Origin: Lumnitzera littorea
Lineage: Eukaryota > Streptophyta > Magnoliopsida > Myrtales > Combretaceae
Direction: 5' to 3'
DNA length: 64,000 bases
Assembly (NCBI GenBank): GCA_024138015.1
Contig: JAMXBB010000009.1
Location: 14,633,880 to 14,697,879 of the forward strand
In this document: positions 1-12,254 of the stretch, piece after piece
Layout: each line of letters starts with the position of its first letter
Position numbering within the stretch: the first letter of the stretch is position 1
The notes under the pieces: model-generated
Seen by the model: the letters and a program-made list of their open reading frames with translations, nothing else
Told to the model about the DNA's origin: nothing
Databases searched by the model: none
Program-made: the position numbers and the translations under genes

Positions 1-605
1 GTCGTTGAAGTATTCGCTTTCGATCGATCCTAGGAAGAAGGCTAGGGTTAGTTATTCAAGTACAACTATTGATCAACAATTTGGAAAGCTACTAATCGTC
101 ATCAGTGTTGGAGTTCGCCCGGCATGTGGCTTGTGGTGCTTGTTAATTTGCTTTTGCTTTCAAATAGGTTTGTCCTCTGACTTTCTCTTTTTCTCCCTTT
201 CTTTCCTTATTTTTCCAGGCTCGAAGTAGCTTCTTTGTTCGATAGTACTAGTTTAAAATTTTATAAACAAACTGGATATTAGATAAAACTGTTTTAATCT
301 AAGAACATGGATATGAGTCACTTAATAAGATAGATAAAATTTAAATCCCTTAAACTCAAATTGTAATATATTTAAAAAAAAAAAAAAAAGAAGAAAGAAG
401 AGTGAGAATCGGATACTTAGGATAAATCATTGTTTCGATGCTAGGTGTAAGAATGGTACCAAATTGAAAAGAATTCAGTATATAGCTAAAATCAATGTAG
501 TCAACGTTATTCTAATAGTCGTTATGTCACAGTTAACTTCTAGAAAATCAGTCAGATATCAATCAATAAATTATGTGTTATATAGACATATATATATATA
601 CATAC

Positions 606-652
<47 letters not shown>

Positions 653-685
653 ACATCTTCAATTAATTTTGTTTTTTCTTTACAG
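1..685 (+). other. 5' region of the left rhamnogalacturonan lyase gene, first exon not identified
   Basis: This stretch lies upstream of the first exon I can assign. Its last bases (pyrimidine tract then tacag at 681-685) form a good 3' splice acceptor, so at least one earlier exon must exist, either here or before the window. No ATG-led exon with a signal peptide and a matching donor could be picked out. Positions 135-685 have a diverged counterpart in the right arm; positions 1-134 have none, because the right copy is interrupted there by another element. A possible small 5' intron is suggested by gtttgt near 150 and ttttccag near 219, but it is unproven. Confidence 0.4.
588..650. repeat. 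TA/CATA microsatellite in an intron
   Basis: Alternating ta and cata units just before the acceptor of the first visible lyase exon. The right arm has a much shorter version near 59806-59835, so this tract differs in length between the two copies. Confidence 0.9.
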
Positions 686-3600
686 GGGAGTTTTGGGACA
701 TGATGAATCGATTTCTTTTCCTCTTGTAAAGCTGCGAGTTCGAAGTGCCAACGAGGTAACTTAAATTTCCTAACTTTTTATATTTTTTTTCCTTTTCTAG
801 TAGAAAATAGGAGAAAGAATATCCGCGTGCATGCGTATGTATCGATTTTGTTGAATGAAGGCCTCCTATTTTATATTGATTTTTTTTTCTTCACAACTTT
901 CTACGAATATTCTTCATGTCATACCCTTTTTGTCAACTTCCAAATAAAAAATTTGATTAAAACATCTGATAGTTTAATCATAGAGAAATTTATCTTAAAA
1001 ATTCACACATTTAGATAAAGTACATTATAACAAAATCCCCAAACTTATATGTTCTCAATTGGTAAGGGGGAAAAAAAAATTAAAATCTATGACACTTTAC
1101 TTGTAAGTGTACTAATAAAAGAATCTCTATGAACAATTATGTGCCTTGATTTAAATTTAATATATAAAATCTTATCTTTCTCACTTTTGTTCCTCGTATT
1201 TACATTATTTCAGGTGGTAATTGACAATGGGATAGTCGAGGTTGCCTTATCAACTCCAGGAGGTTCCGTAACAGGCATCAAGTACAAAGGGATTGATAAT
1301 TTACTTGAATTTCGCAATAAGAGACACGCTCGAGGGTATGGATACTTGATACATCATATATATGAGTTGATCGAATATTTGTCATGTGGTGAATTCATTA
1401 TTTGATTGGTTGAATAATAATGAAGCTATGAACTGTTTGCATGAATTTAATGTAATTCACCAAATTTATAGGTATTGGGACGTGGTATGGAGTTCTCCGG
1501 GGACACGCGGTCTTCAAGACATGTAAATAATGTTTTATCTATTTATATTGTCTTATATTTTGAATAACAAGAAATTTATAAATCTACACAAACTTATCTT
1601 ATTGAATATATATATATATATATCTTCTATTTTGCAGGATTGACTCTGGAAAAATGTCGTACAGAGTTGTAGCAAAAAATGATGATCTAATAGAACTATC
1701 GTTTTCTAGAGTATGGGACAATTATACTAACTATGGCTTCATCCCAATAAATATAGACAAGAGGTACGTTAAATTTTCAATAATCAAGAAACTACTGTAA
1801 AAAAATTTTCCTACGTGATAATAACTTTATATTTTCATGTATCATAATTTAATTGGTATTTACCATCCATTAATTAAAACACATGGCGTAGAAAGTACTA
1901 TTAAAGCCTTTTCCCTAAGGTGCTATCCTATTATTTCTATAGGTTCATTATGCGGCGAGGTAGCTCTGGTTTCTATACATATGCTATCTTCAACAGGCCG
2001 CAAGGATGGCCGGACTTTAACTTGGTTTCATTAAGAAATGTTTACAAAGCCAATACGGAAAAGTAAGTAATTAAGATATTCTACTGTATTCCTATGTGAT
2101 TTTTAACTGTAATTCTATTGTTTGTGGGATTATATTAGTTAAATTAGACAATATCGTATATTTTATACATTGAATAATTAGACCTACGTGTTGGCTTCAT
2201 GTACCGGAACATAATTCACATAATATTTTAACATGAATGCTTTATTGTGTTTTACTTTTAATTACCATTTTGAATTAGGTTTCACTACATGGCCATTACG
2301 GATCAAAGGCAAAGGGTCATGCCGACAGCATGGGATCGTCAAAGAGGCCAAACACTTAATTATCGTGAAGCTGTTCTTTTGACAAATCCATCCAATTCTG
2401 ACTTAAAAGGAGAGGTATTCATCTAATTTGCTCCTACCAACAAAAATCAATTCAATTATCACTAAGATTTTATGCTTAATTTGTTCGGAAGAAGTTATCT
2501 TACACATCTTCTCTATTTCGACTACCGTTGATTAAAATTAATAATTTTTACATGAATGTTTTTTCTTTCAGGTAGATGACAAATATCAATATTCAATTGA
2601 GAATATAGATAATAAAATACATGGGTGGATAAGTAATGATCCACCTATAGGGTTCTGGATGATCACACCGAGTAATGAATTTCGTACATGTGGACCGATC
2701 AAACAAAGTCTTACATCTCATGTTGGTCCCACCATGCTCAATGTAAGCAATTGTATTTAACTTGTTGAGTTTTTTTCTTCACCCAAAAAAAAAAAAGAAA
2801 CAGAGAGATTTCCCAAAAGTAATTATGTGTGTGGTTTTAACATCAATTCCTTACACCTTACCCTAATATCATAATATAGGTATTTCTAAGCGACCATTAT
2901 GCTGGAAGAGATGTTGGAACAATATTTCGAAATGGCGAGCCCTGGAAGAAGGTTTTTGGTCCCATCTTTGTCTATTTCAACTCGGCCGCATCCAAAGATC
3001 ACACTAGAAAACTTTGGGAAGATGCTAAAGCCCAGGTAATAATTAACATATATGTTTGACAATGGTTTAGGGTAATACTGTAGATGTTTTTGTCCTCGAG
3101 CGAACTTCATTTGCTCTTCGTTTTCTTTTAGATGTTGATAGAAACTGAAAATTGGCCTTACAATTTCACCCACTCGGAAGATTTCCCTTCGGCGGATAAA
3201 CGTGGAAGTGTTGCTGGTCAATTGCTCGTCCTTGACAGGTTTACTTCCCTTACTTTATGGTTTGATTATTCATATCATAATGACAAATAATACTAAAAAT
3301 ATATTTGATTTATTTACATGGTATAGGTACTTGAACGAGAGAAACTTAGCTGGAAAATCCGCATTTGTTGGGTTAGCAGCCCCTGGAGAAGTAGGATCGT
3401 GGCAAAAGGAAACCAAAGTAACTTATCATCCTTTGCAAATTTTAGTAAAGTATTGCTTAGTACGGGAAATTAAATTATTGTGTTCTTATTATAAAACTTA
3501 CTTTTAGGGTTATCAATTCTGGACTCGTGCTGATGATAATGGGTATTTTAAAATCAAGAATGTACGAGCAGGAAAGTACAATTTATATGCATGGGTGCTC

Positions 3601-4749
3601 GGTATTATTGGGGACTACAAATACGAGGTCAATGTCTATGTTAAAGAAGGTACAACCAAAACATGAATAGGTCCTTATGTCCCAATATATCATGTGGATA
3701 TTCTTGTAAAACGTGTGAATAGAAAGTATACAATGTTTTCCCAAATTATGTCTAAGAGTACACATATGAGCGTGTATAACATATATATGGTGTCTTCTTG
3801 CATATAGGTGTTGAAAACAAACTAGGTCAACTTGTGTATAAGCCACCAAGACACGGGCCAACATTATGGGAGATAGGAGTCCCAGATCGTAAGGCCGCGG
3901 AATTTTACGTACCACCTCCACTTCCAACTTTGAGGAATAAGCTCTATGACCATTTGAAAAACGAAAGGTTTGTTTCATTATATTGAATTAGCGTGAAAAT
4001 TATTTGTATACTTAAAATTTTCTAATTTTCTATTCTCTTTCAGTTTTAGGCAATATGGCTTATGGGCACGTTATACTGATTTCTTTCCAAAAACCGATCT
4101 TGTTTATACCGTTGGAGTTAGTGATTATCGTAAAGATTGGTTTTATGCTCAAGTCACAAGGTACTTAAAATGTGTTAAATTTTTAAATGATAATTGCACT
4201 CTATAACAACACATATAATAAACTTTCTAACTAGCTTTGTTTTTTCCTTTGTTTCTAAAGGAATATTGGAAACCATACATTTGTCCCAACTACATGGCAG
4301 ATCGGTTTTGACATTGAAAATGTAACAGAGGATAGAACTTATAAGCTCCAATTGGCACTAGCGGCGTCCACTTTAGCAAAGTTGCAGGTATGATAATGGA
4401 CTTAGATGAAATGAATTTTCTTCTTTCCGTTTATATTCTTGACATAGATGTTGTCATGTATTTAACAAGTTATTACTATTGTATAACTATTTGTTTTTTT
4501 TTAACATCATAGATACGGTTCAATAATCAAAGGAGGCCGCATCCTCACTTTTCTACGGGCAGAGTAGGTTGGGACAATGCCATAGCAAGACACGGTATTC
4601 ATGGTTTGTATAGGTACTTTGGATTTGATGTACCTGGTGCTCTTCTTCGCAATGGAAGAAACACAATTTTTCTCACACAAGTTGAAGCACAAAGCCTATT
4701 CCAAGGAGTTATGTATGATTATATCCGATTTGAAGGTCCTCCAGAATGA
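686..4749 (+). CDS. Rhamnogalacturonan lyase, PL4 family, left copy (5' partial)
   Basis: Cleaves the rhamnogalacturonan I backbone of pectin by beta-elimination; family members are secreted to the cell wall. Exons read by eye: 686-755, 1214-1335, 1472-1522, 1638-1763, 1943-2062, 2279-2414, 2572-2742, 2880-3035, 3132-3238, 3327-3417, 3508-3649, 3808-3967, 4044-4160, 4261-4387 and 4513-4749 (stop TGA). All junctions are GT-AG and keep phase, giving about 643 open codons. Order: N-terminal lyase domain (roughly residues 20-340, motifs VIDNGIVEVALS and GPIKQSLTSHVGPT), fibronectin-III-like domain (about 343-430, from SVAGQLLVLDR), C-terminal carbohydrate-binding-like domain (about 440-640, HGPTLWEIGVPDR to GVMYDYIRFEGPP). 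Lys212 (DDKYQYS) and His271 (SDHYAG) are 59 residues apart, close to the catalytic Lys/His spacing I recall for Aspergillus RGL4; equating them is inference. The first exon, expected to encode a signal peptide, is missing. An alternative is an expressed but non-secreted homologue. Confidence 0.93.
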
Positions 4750-5397
4750 TGATTCATTGTCGTCCCAACTCGTCATGAAAGTTTTTGCAAAAAAAGAGAA
4801 TGAAAAAACAAAAAAAAAAAAAAAGGCTTTTTATTTACTTTTCTTTCCCCTTTCTCCTAGAATACGTTTAGGTGGTCAAATACTTGAATTTATTGCACGG
4901 ATTAAAGTTCTGCATAGTATAGGTGAATGAAGCATGAATAAATTCATTTATTCGCTATGTCTCTACATTTATTTATTAACATGATACATAGTACTTTCCA
5001 TGGGACATCATCTTTAGATAATACCACAGAACGAAAGGGGGGGTGGGAATAATCTAGTTAATTATTTATTAAATCCTCTTTCGCTTCATGACCACCTTTG
5101 TATGTTGTGTGGTGCTTCCTGTGACATGACGTAATTCAAACAATGAGTTTGAAGCTAGTTTTCCACTTCTTTATGTACAACTACAGGGCATCATCTTATG
5201 TTTTGTAATCCAGTAGCAAAGAAGTTTTAATGAATTAAAGATCTTTTCACTCCTAAATAAATATAATAAGAAATCGGGAATTAAAAAAAAAAAACATGTG
5301 AATCGTAAAAAAAAGTAATAGAAATTAAAAAAAATTTAAATGTGAGACTATTTGTAATAATTTTGCATGAAGTTTGGGCTTCATTCGTCGTATATTT
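4750..5397 (+). other. 3' flank of the left lyase gene
   Basis: Non-coding and AT-rich. A candidate polyadenylation signal aataaa lies near 4936, with T-rich sequence after it. An A-run near 4808-4824 and a G-run near 5037-5044 are low-complexity. No gene is seen. Matched base for base, as far as I compared, by the right arm. Confidence 0.6.
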
Positions 5398-7644
5398 TGA
5401 AACACCTTAATTAGTCTAGTATTTTATTTGAACCATAAACTTCTTAAGTTAGTATAGTTAGAAATCCAAATTAAAGTTCTCAATTTAATTATTCTAAAAT
5501 CCCTATTTTACGTACTAAATAAGTATATTAAATTTTATATTTTACGTATAAGATATAAGAAATTTTATTAGTGCTTTACATTACGATACTTTTTTTAAAA
5601 AAAGAGGTTATTATCTTAAATGCTGTATATATATACTTATTTTAATTAATTATTTATTTTCTTTTTAATCATCACCCTTCTAGAATGTTCTATCCTACCA
5701 TAATCCTAATTTTCTTTTTCCTAGCCGCAAAGCTTCTTTCTCTCAACATTTTATTTCTTTTTCTTGCAGACCTATTATTGCCCTCTACTCTTACCTCATT
5801 AATAATTTAAGGACCCCACCCCTGCTTCTTCTTCATTTCCAACTGTAAATTCCCCATCGTCCCCCAAATTCATCCTCTCTTTCTCTTGTAAAACAGCCCC
5901 CTTCCTTAATCATTGCTGACCCCATTCCCCCTTACTCTCTTCTTTCCCCTCCACAGCTTTTGGACCCTACCCCTGACCTCTCTTTTGTCCCTATTCCTCT
6001 CTTCCCCGTCCCCTGCTATCTCTCTCCCGTCCCCTCAATCCAATCTCTCTCTCTTCCCCTAATGACCTCTCTACCTCTTTAGTCTCAAGCCAGCCTCACT
6101 CTAAATTTTCTTTTCTTGCCGTATAGTTGGACCCCAGCCTTCCAATATCACTCACGCATTTCATTTGTCTCTTCTTGCTCATCTGAAATTGAAGGCACAG
6201 GACTACAATTTTCCTACTGCCCAATATACCTTTCGCCGAAGAATTTACGGACAGTCTTCTATAATTCATTTCCTCATGCACCAAGTCATTTTAGTAAATT
6301 TGTATTCGTCAATGATTTGAATATTTATTTAAGTAAAAAGTAATTTATTTATTTGTCTACTGTATTAGATTCTCGTTCGTGCCCATCCAATAATTCTTTT
6401 CTCGATTTAAATTCGCAAGCTATTTCCGATTTCGCATTCGGTACCTTACTCATAGTGGATATCTTGCTATAATTTTATTTATTATTTTCGTTGTTAGTAT
6501 TGAATTAAGTATTGTTAGTATTTGATTACTGCTTTTAAATTATTTGTTTATCATGCTATATAGTGTTATTTATATAAATTTTTTTGTTAAGTATATTTTA
6601 TGGTATTCAGAATATTGATTATATATATATATATATATATATCTATATGTGGGGCCAGGTTTTTGTTTATTTATATAATATGTTAATGATTGTATTTTAC
6701 GTAAGTCCCTAGTATCGATTTGATGTACTATGATACTATTCTATTATTAGTATGTTTATTATTGACATTGAGGATTTTGTGATTTAAATATTTTATCACA
6801 TTAGTATCATGTATATATATGGCATATCATATTATACGTAGTGTGTTTATTTTATTTATCAACGATTACTTTGTCATTTCTTACGAGTTATTACAAATTA
6901 TACTATTTCCTCAGTAAGTACATATTATATATTTACCATATCGATTCGATGATCTATATTATTCGATACTCTAGTCATGTGTCTATCTTATACTTTCTTT
7001 TATATAATTATATCCACCCATGTATGTGGGTAAAGACCAAGTGTGGTAGGCTTATGAATACTCCTTTGTTGTTCTGTTAGCCTAATATAAGATAATTAAA
7101 CCGCTGTATGTATCATTCTATTATATTTGCATTTCTGTATGTGAACGATCTGGCTTGGCATGCGCATGTGTTTGTACACCCATATTAGGCTTCAGCTCAT
7201 TCTTTTCTTTTTTAGGTACTTGATCTGAGGACTAACTTATTTTTTAGGAGAAGTATGTCGATGACATCCAAGAGGAGGATCGAGTCGAGTACCTTTACTT
7301 TTATGATGATTAGGATATGGTGATATCTATTTTACTGATGGTTTATGAGTTGTTCAGGATTTTGTATTTTGAGGAGATGGACTCCTTATTTTTTAGGATT
7401 ATAGTTATTTGACTTATCTTATGTTTTGGTTGTAAGTTGATACGCTTCCGAACTCTATTGGATGTTTCAATTTTTATGAGATTATGAGTGGATGCAGCTA
7501 CCTACTCCTTTGTGGTTTTCATGTATTATTATGCTATAATTCACTATTGCTTTTTGATTTGTAGACTTAGAAGTTTTACGTATTTCAGGCTAACCGGAAT
7601 AGGTGGTGGGTTGTAGCACCCATTTAGGGTCTCAGGGCGTTACA
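5398..7644. mobile_element. Element Y, left copy: solo-LTR-like, 2247 bp, target duplication tattt
   Basis: Starts tgaaacacc and ends ggcgttaca, so it has TG...CA termini, and is bounded by a perfect 5 bp duplication tattt (5393-5397 and 7645-7649). I see no retrotransposon coding domain inside, so it is a solo LTR or a non-autonomous LTR-type element. The same insertion with the same duplication (aaata on the opposite strand) is in the right arm, so it landed before the locus was duplicated. A diverged relative lies at about 60890-63388, sharing for example the segment around 7010-7200. Confidence 0.85.
5690..6115. repeat. Pyrimidine-rich tract inside element Y
   Basis: About 420 bp in which the plus strand is strongly C and T rich, with runs of ctctct and cccc and few purines. 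Such strand asymmetry is common in long plant LTRs and could adopt triplex structure. Reading frames here are composition artefacts. Confidence 0.8.
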
Positions 7645-8742
7645 TATTTCATGATAACAAAGAAAATTACACACTAAAAGATGAACTTTAGGATTAAGCT
7701 AAAATACAGACGAAACATTTTGTTGGTGCAAATAGATGATAGAACAATTTAAGTAGTTCAAATAGAGGGAGGGCATATGGTAAAATGGTACAGATATAGG
7801 ATAACACTATGACTCTACCATAAAGTTGTCGGATCTCGATGGTTTGGCACATTAAAAACACAAATTATTTTTTTCTTTATTATATAATGTTTTACTCCTA
7901 TTTAAAAGTAACGCCATCATCTATTTTGTATCACTCTAATAATATTTATTCTCTATTTGCACTATTTTAGTGATGTTTATCCTCTATTTAAACTATTAAA
8001 AAGTTTTATTCTTTATTTAAATAAGGTTCAACTCTAAACGTCGATTATCCAATTTGTACTTTTTCCTTCACAATAATTTTAGCAATCTTATTTTATAAGC
8101 ACTGTATAATTAATAGTTCTAAAGAGCATATTGTATCAAAGCTTTCATTCACAACTTAAATTTGATTTGTAAATATAAAGGTCATAAGCATAAAAACCAT
8201 ATAAAAATTTTCAACACTTCTTGGCAAATTAAACATAGATCAATAGCTAAGTGATTAATCCAAAATGTAAATTTCACAAATAAGTAAAATCTTTTTGGAA
8301 ATTATCAATTAGTCCAAAAGTGAATATATGGGCCATCATTTACATAGTTTTAGTCAATGTACATAACGAAATAAAAAATGACATTGCACCAAAGTGGAAA
8401 AAATCCATAGTTATAACTTATATCTGTAAAAATCAGTTGTTACTTATCGTTGAATTGGTTTATTGATAAATTTATGTTGATATAAGATGATATTAAAATG
8501 ATACTATACAAGAAAAGAAAGATGCTTGTATACTTAAACGATAGTCTCTTAGCGGCAATTCTCCCCTTATAAATAATTTTAATTTCTATAGTAGTCAATT
8601 AAAAAGAACACGAAGAAGAAGAAAAGAATACTTAAACAACGAAATATCTACTGAATTTAATATATAACTCCATAAACTAAAATTTATAGATCATAGAAGA
8701 GAGAGAAGACATAACTTATTACATTGTATTTGTTATCATAAG

Positions 8743-8778
<36 letters not shown>

Positions 8779-10167
8779 GGTTGAAAGGTTGTGTTTTACA
8801 TATCTTATATCTCTTTTTAAATTTATCCTTTTGTTAATAGATATAATTCTTCTTATAGTACAACTACTTTCACACTCCCAAGCTATACATACAATGCATA
8901 AGTACTTAAGAAATATTCATAAAAGGAGTGGGGGTGGGAGGTTGTGTGTGTAGAAATATCTGTATGGGGGTTAAAAGATGTTGGAGTTGGTTATGTATGT
9001 ACAATATTGCGCTATAAGTGATGTTAAAGATGTCTTCAATTGATATATATATATATATAGATAGATAGATAGATAGATATGATTATAAAGGGGCATGGGA
9101 GGAGGAATAAGTAATTTCAACAACTAATTAGTACTTGTGACAAATGAAAGAGTTTAAGCCATCAACTTTATTGCTCTTGACAAAAGTTAGACATTCTTCA
9201 TTTGATCTAATGTTTGATCCTGAGAGGAAGACTTCATCAGCACTATTGCATTTTGTGGTCATTTCGATTCTCAAAAATCATAAAATAAGGAGGAGGAGGA
9301 GGAGGAGACACCTATTTGTAGATTTTAGAGCATACACTCGTTCATTAGATAACTATAATGGTCAAAAATGAGATGACCTCTCATGACATTTGTTGGATGG
9401 CTTTAATTAGCGATAAAGGAGATGCATTTTCTATATAATGTGAATCCTTCCTCTTATGTGACTTAGTTTATGGATAAATTTGCTATGTGCAAGAGCTCAC
9501 TTAGAAAGACAGAAAGCAATCAAACCATTCGATAATCACTTTTTTGAGTCTACCAAAATAGATTTTTTTAAAACATCCCTTATAAATGTGCATAATTCTA
9601 TAGAACTCGTTACTAGCTTAAATATCTAATTCAGGTATATTAGTCAACTTTACACATTTACGAACTCCCTTTTGTTATTTAAATTTTAGAGAGAAACAAG
9701 ACTAGTTATTTATTTACTTTAGCCAAAGTGCTCTAGAATATGTAGCATTTGGCAAAATGAGTATGCCTATGTCTAACACAGATATCTGTAAATAAGTTTA
9801 TCTATCCAAGTAAGATCAATGCAATCTTGCAAGTAAATTAGTGCATTGGTAGATAGAAAATGTCTTGAACTCTCAATGGTTAAATTGAGAAGTATTGGGG
9901 AGAAAAAAAAAATTCACAAATGTAATACCTAACTATAACATATTTAGTTTATAGAATGGAATAGTCTATAAATAAAATTTCAATTTTAATGAATAAAATA
10001 AAGTAGGAGCTATTCTTAGGTCATCTAAAATGTCATTGATAGATATGAAAACTTGTAGGAAAAGATCAATGTTTGTTACTCCTTTGGTCTTATAAGAGAA
10101 TTGCAATTCCTCATTTAACAATAATGGTGTGCAATTTCATGAAATAACTAGTCCACCAACTAACATT
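7645..10167. other. Intergenic flank shared by both arms
   Basis: AT-rich with no gene recognised. It contains a (TA)n tract at 8749-8778 and a compound (TA)n(GATA)n tract near 9043-9078. A short open frame near 9144-9371 is conserved in the right arm only because the arms are nearly identical; it shows no known domain. The part from about 8360 to 8900 has a diverged direct-oriented relative at 39030-39530. Confidence 0.6.
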
Positions 10168-10707
10168 ATGTTTGATAAGGGCAGGTACAGTTAGGTTTGG
10201 TTCGATTTTTCCTCCAAACTAGACCGAACCATAAATTATGGTTTGGTTTTTTATAACTTTGAACCAAACCATATGGTTTAGATTAGGAATTTTCTCAAAC
10301 TATGAAACTTCGGTTTGGTTTGATATGATATGATTTACGGATTAAACTATATTTTATAGTCTAGGAAGATATATTCATATAATATGTAATCTCATATAAA
10401 TATTGTTGATTTATTTAATAACAATGAGTGGTGATATTATATTAGAGGTTCATAAAGTTAATATTCATCCTACTAAGAAATTGCAAATGCCTATAAATTA
10501 TGGTAATAAAAATTCAATACATATGCATTTTAGTAAATGTAAATTGAAAATTCTTTTAAATGCTATATTACAATAAAAGAAATTTTTTAGTTGTAAGTAA
10601 AATATTACTATACTTTTTACAAAACAGTTTGGTTCGGTTTTATTGATTAGTTTGGTTTATCCTTCCAAACCAAACCATTAATTAATGGTTTGGTTCAGTT
10701 TGAAAAT
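10168..10707. mobile_element. Element W, left segment: hAT-like short transposon
   Basis: The 8 bp sequence atgtttga occurs at 10168-10175 and again at 30813-30820, the target-site size of hAT elements. W starts taagggcaggta and its other end reads taggggtggcaa on the reverse strand, an imperfect terminal inverted repeat of hAT type. The interior is rich in aaccaaacc/ggtttggtt repeats and has no transposase. Removing the nested insertions leaves about 620 bp, so it is a MITE-sized non-autonomous element. The same left half, with the same 8 bp flank, is present in the right arm. Confidence 0.7.
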
Positions 10708-11652
10708 TTTAAGCCCTGTATAGTTAGTAATCTAAACCTTAATTTAAATCCAAGTATCTTAGATAATACTATGAGTTGATAAGATTAGAAACGATAAAAT
10801 TTTTATAAAATTTTAAAACCGAATATAGTATCAATAGTAAAAACCCTAGAAAATCGATTGAAATCTAAATTGCATACAAAAACCCTAAATCCAATGTATA
10901 CGCAAATATTCGAAATCAAACCTGAACTTGATTGAAACCTTAAAACTATAACTTTAAGTTTATAAAATGAATAAATATCACTTAATAGTATTATAATCAT
11001 AGTCGATTGTAATTATCGATTAAATCGTGTAATCACATAAAACTTTTAATGAAAACGTCAAAATAACTCGTAACAATTATAATCATAACTGGTACTAATT
11101 AAATTGATAAATTTTTATAAAATTCCAAAATTTATTTATAAATGTTATTTTTATTATTTTTACATTTGGAAAAATTACATATAATTATTTTTATTTTTAT
11201 TTTTCTTCCTTTTTCTTTCTTTTCTTCCTTCTATTTTTTTTTTTTTTTTTGCCACGTTCCAGTTCTGGAAAGTTCCAACAACCCACATGAGTCTTTTTTC
11301 TTCTTACATGTGTTGTAAATTTGTGAGAAAAAAATCAGATATAATAATTATCATGTCCTATCTTCATTAATGCATAGATTTAGGATTTGCTTTTACAAAT
11401 TGCTTTTGTTTTTATCTTTGTTTTCTACTGCCTTCGTCTAGATCTTAGAAGCTTAAAATACAAGCACAAAAGTGAAAGAAAAAGAAAAAAAAGCCAAATA
11501 TACACACAAAACCAAAACCGAAAATAGTAAAGAAAATTAAGCAATTAGAAGAAGAAGAAGAAGAAGAAGAAGGCTAAGGGAAATTTATCAAATATACTAC
11601 TAAAATAAATAGGTAAGCTTATTTATTTTACTTATACATATATATATCATAT
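10708..11652. mobile_element. Element X, left copy, first segment (LTR-like)
   Basis: Begins tttaagccctg right after aaaat (10703-10707). The right arm has tgtaagccctg at this point, so the left copy has lost its terminal TG to a substitution. The element resumes at 27899 and ends gtgaca at 30720, followed by aaaat (30721-30725), so the 5 bp target duplication is intact. Without the inner insertion it is about 3.77 kb. No coding domain is seen; it is best read as a solo LTR. A GAA microsatellite lies near 11549-11571. Confidence 0.8.
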
Positions 11653-11941
11653 TGTAGACACCTAATTTTTGTCCCTCTATAGTTTTAATTTTTATTTTTA
11701 CAAAAAGGGTCCTATTTCAAAAATAAAAATAAATTAATAAAAGATAAAAATAATAAAAATTTAAAAAATGATGAAAATACCAAAAAAATAAGAAAAGAAA
11801 AAATTATTATAAAGAGTTTTGTTGATTTTTAGGAAGTAAATTATTTTAGAGAAAATAGTTTTAGTTTTAGCTTAGTTAAAAATTTATTTTAAGGAAGCAA
11901 GTAGTTTAAGTATAATTTAATTGTACTGAATATCAAGATGT

Positions 11942-12025
11942 AGGCCAATGACCTAACGAATAAGTATTGGGTTATTTGGATTGGATTTAATTTGAGGTCT
12001 TGAGTTCGAGTCTCTACCGGCACCT
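11942..12025 (+). other. tRNA-like segment in the 5' LTR
   Basis: The sequence has an A-box-like ggccaatgacctaacgaa and, about 50 bases on, a B-box-like agttcgagtct followed by a closing ctaccggcacc. The matching site in the 3' LTR is better preserved. It is not a functional tRNA gene: the acceptor stem does not close. It may be a captured tRNA or SINE head. Confidence 0.45.
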
Positions 12026-12254
12026 ATATTTTTATTTTTCTATTTTACAAAAGCGAGAGAAATAAACGGGATTCATATCTAATTAAAAATATTTGAATCT
12101 ACTTTGATTTTATTAAATCAGATTTGAATTAATTTGGATCTAGTTTAATTATTATCAAATCAGATACAATAGATATAATAGATATGGTTTATATAAAATT
12201 ACACCTTTGCTAGGATTGGGAGGGGGGGGGGGGGTTCAAAGAAGAAATCAATTT

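Larger units (their letters stand above)
135..10862 (+). repeat. Left arm of the large inverted duplication
   Basis: Mirror-image partner of 49861-60258. For positions 2310 to 9400, left plus right coordinate is about 60679-60681, so the arms are almost collinear. It contains the lyase gene, element Y and half of element W with the start of X. Confidence 0.95.

Noticed and set aside
573..764. Open frame through the TA microsatellite into the first lyase exon
   Set aside because: It translates dinucleotide repeat and an intron end; a good splice acceptor at 681-685 explains the coding part.
2886..3978. Minus-strand open frames of 111 and 131 codons (2886-3221 and 3583-3978)
   Set aside because: They are antisense shadows of lyase exons and introns; their identity to right-arm frames only reflects the near-identical arms.
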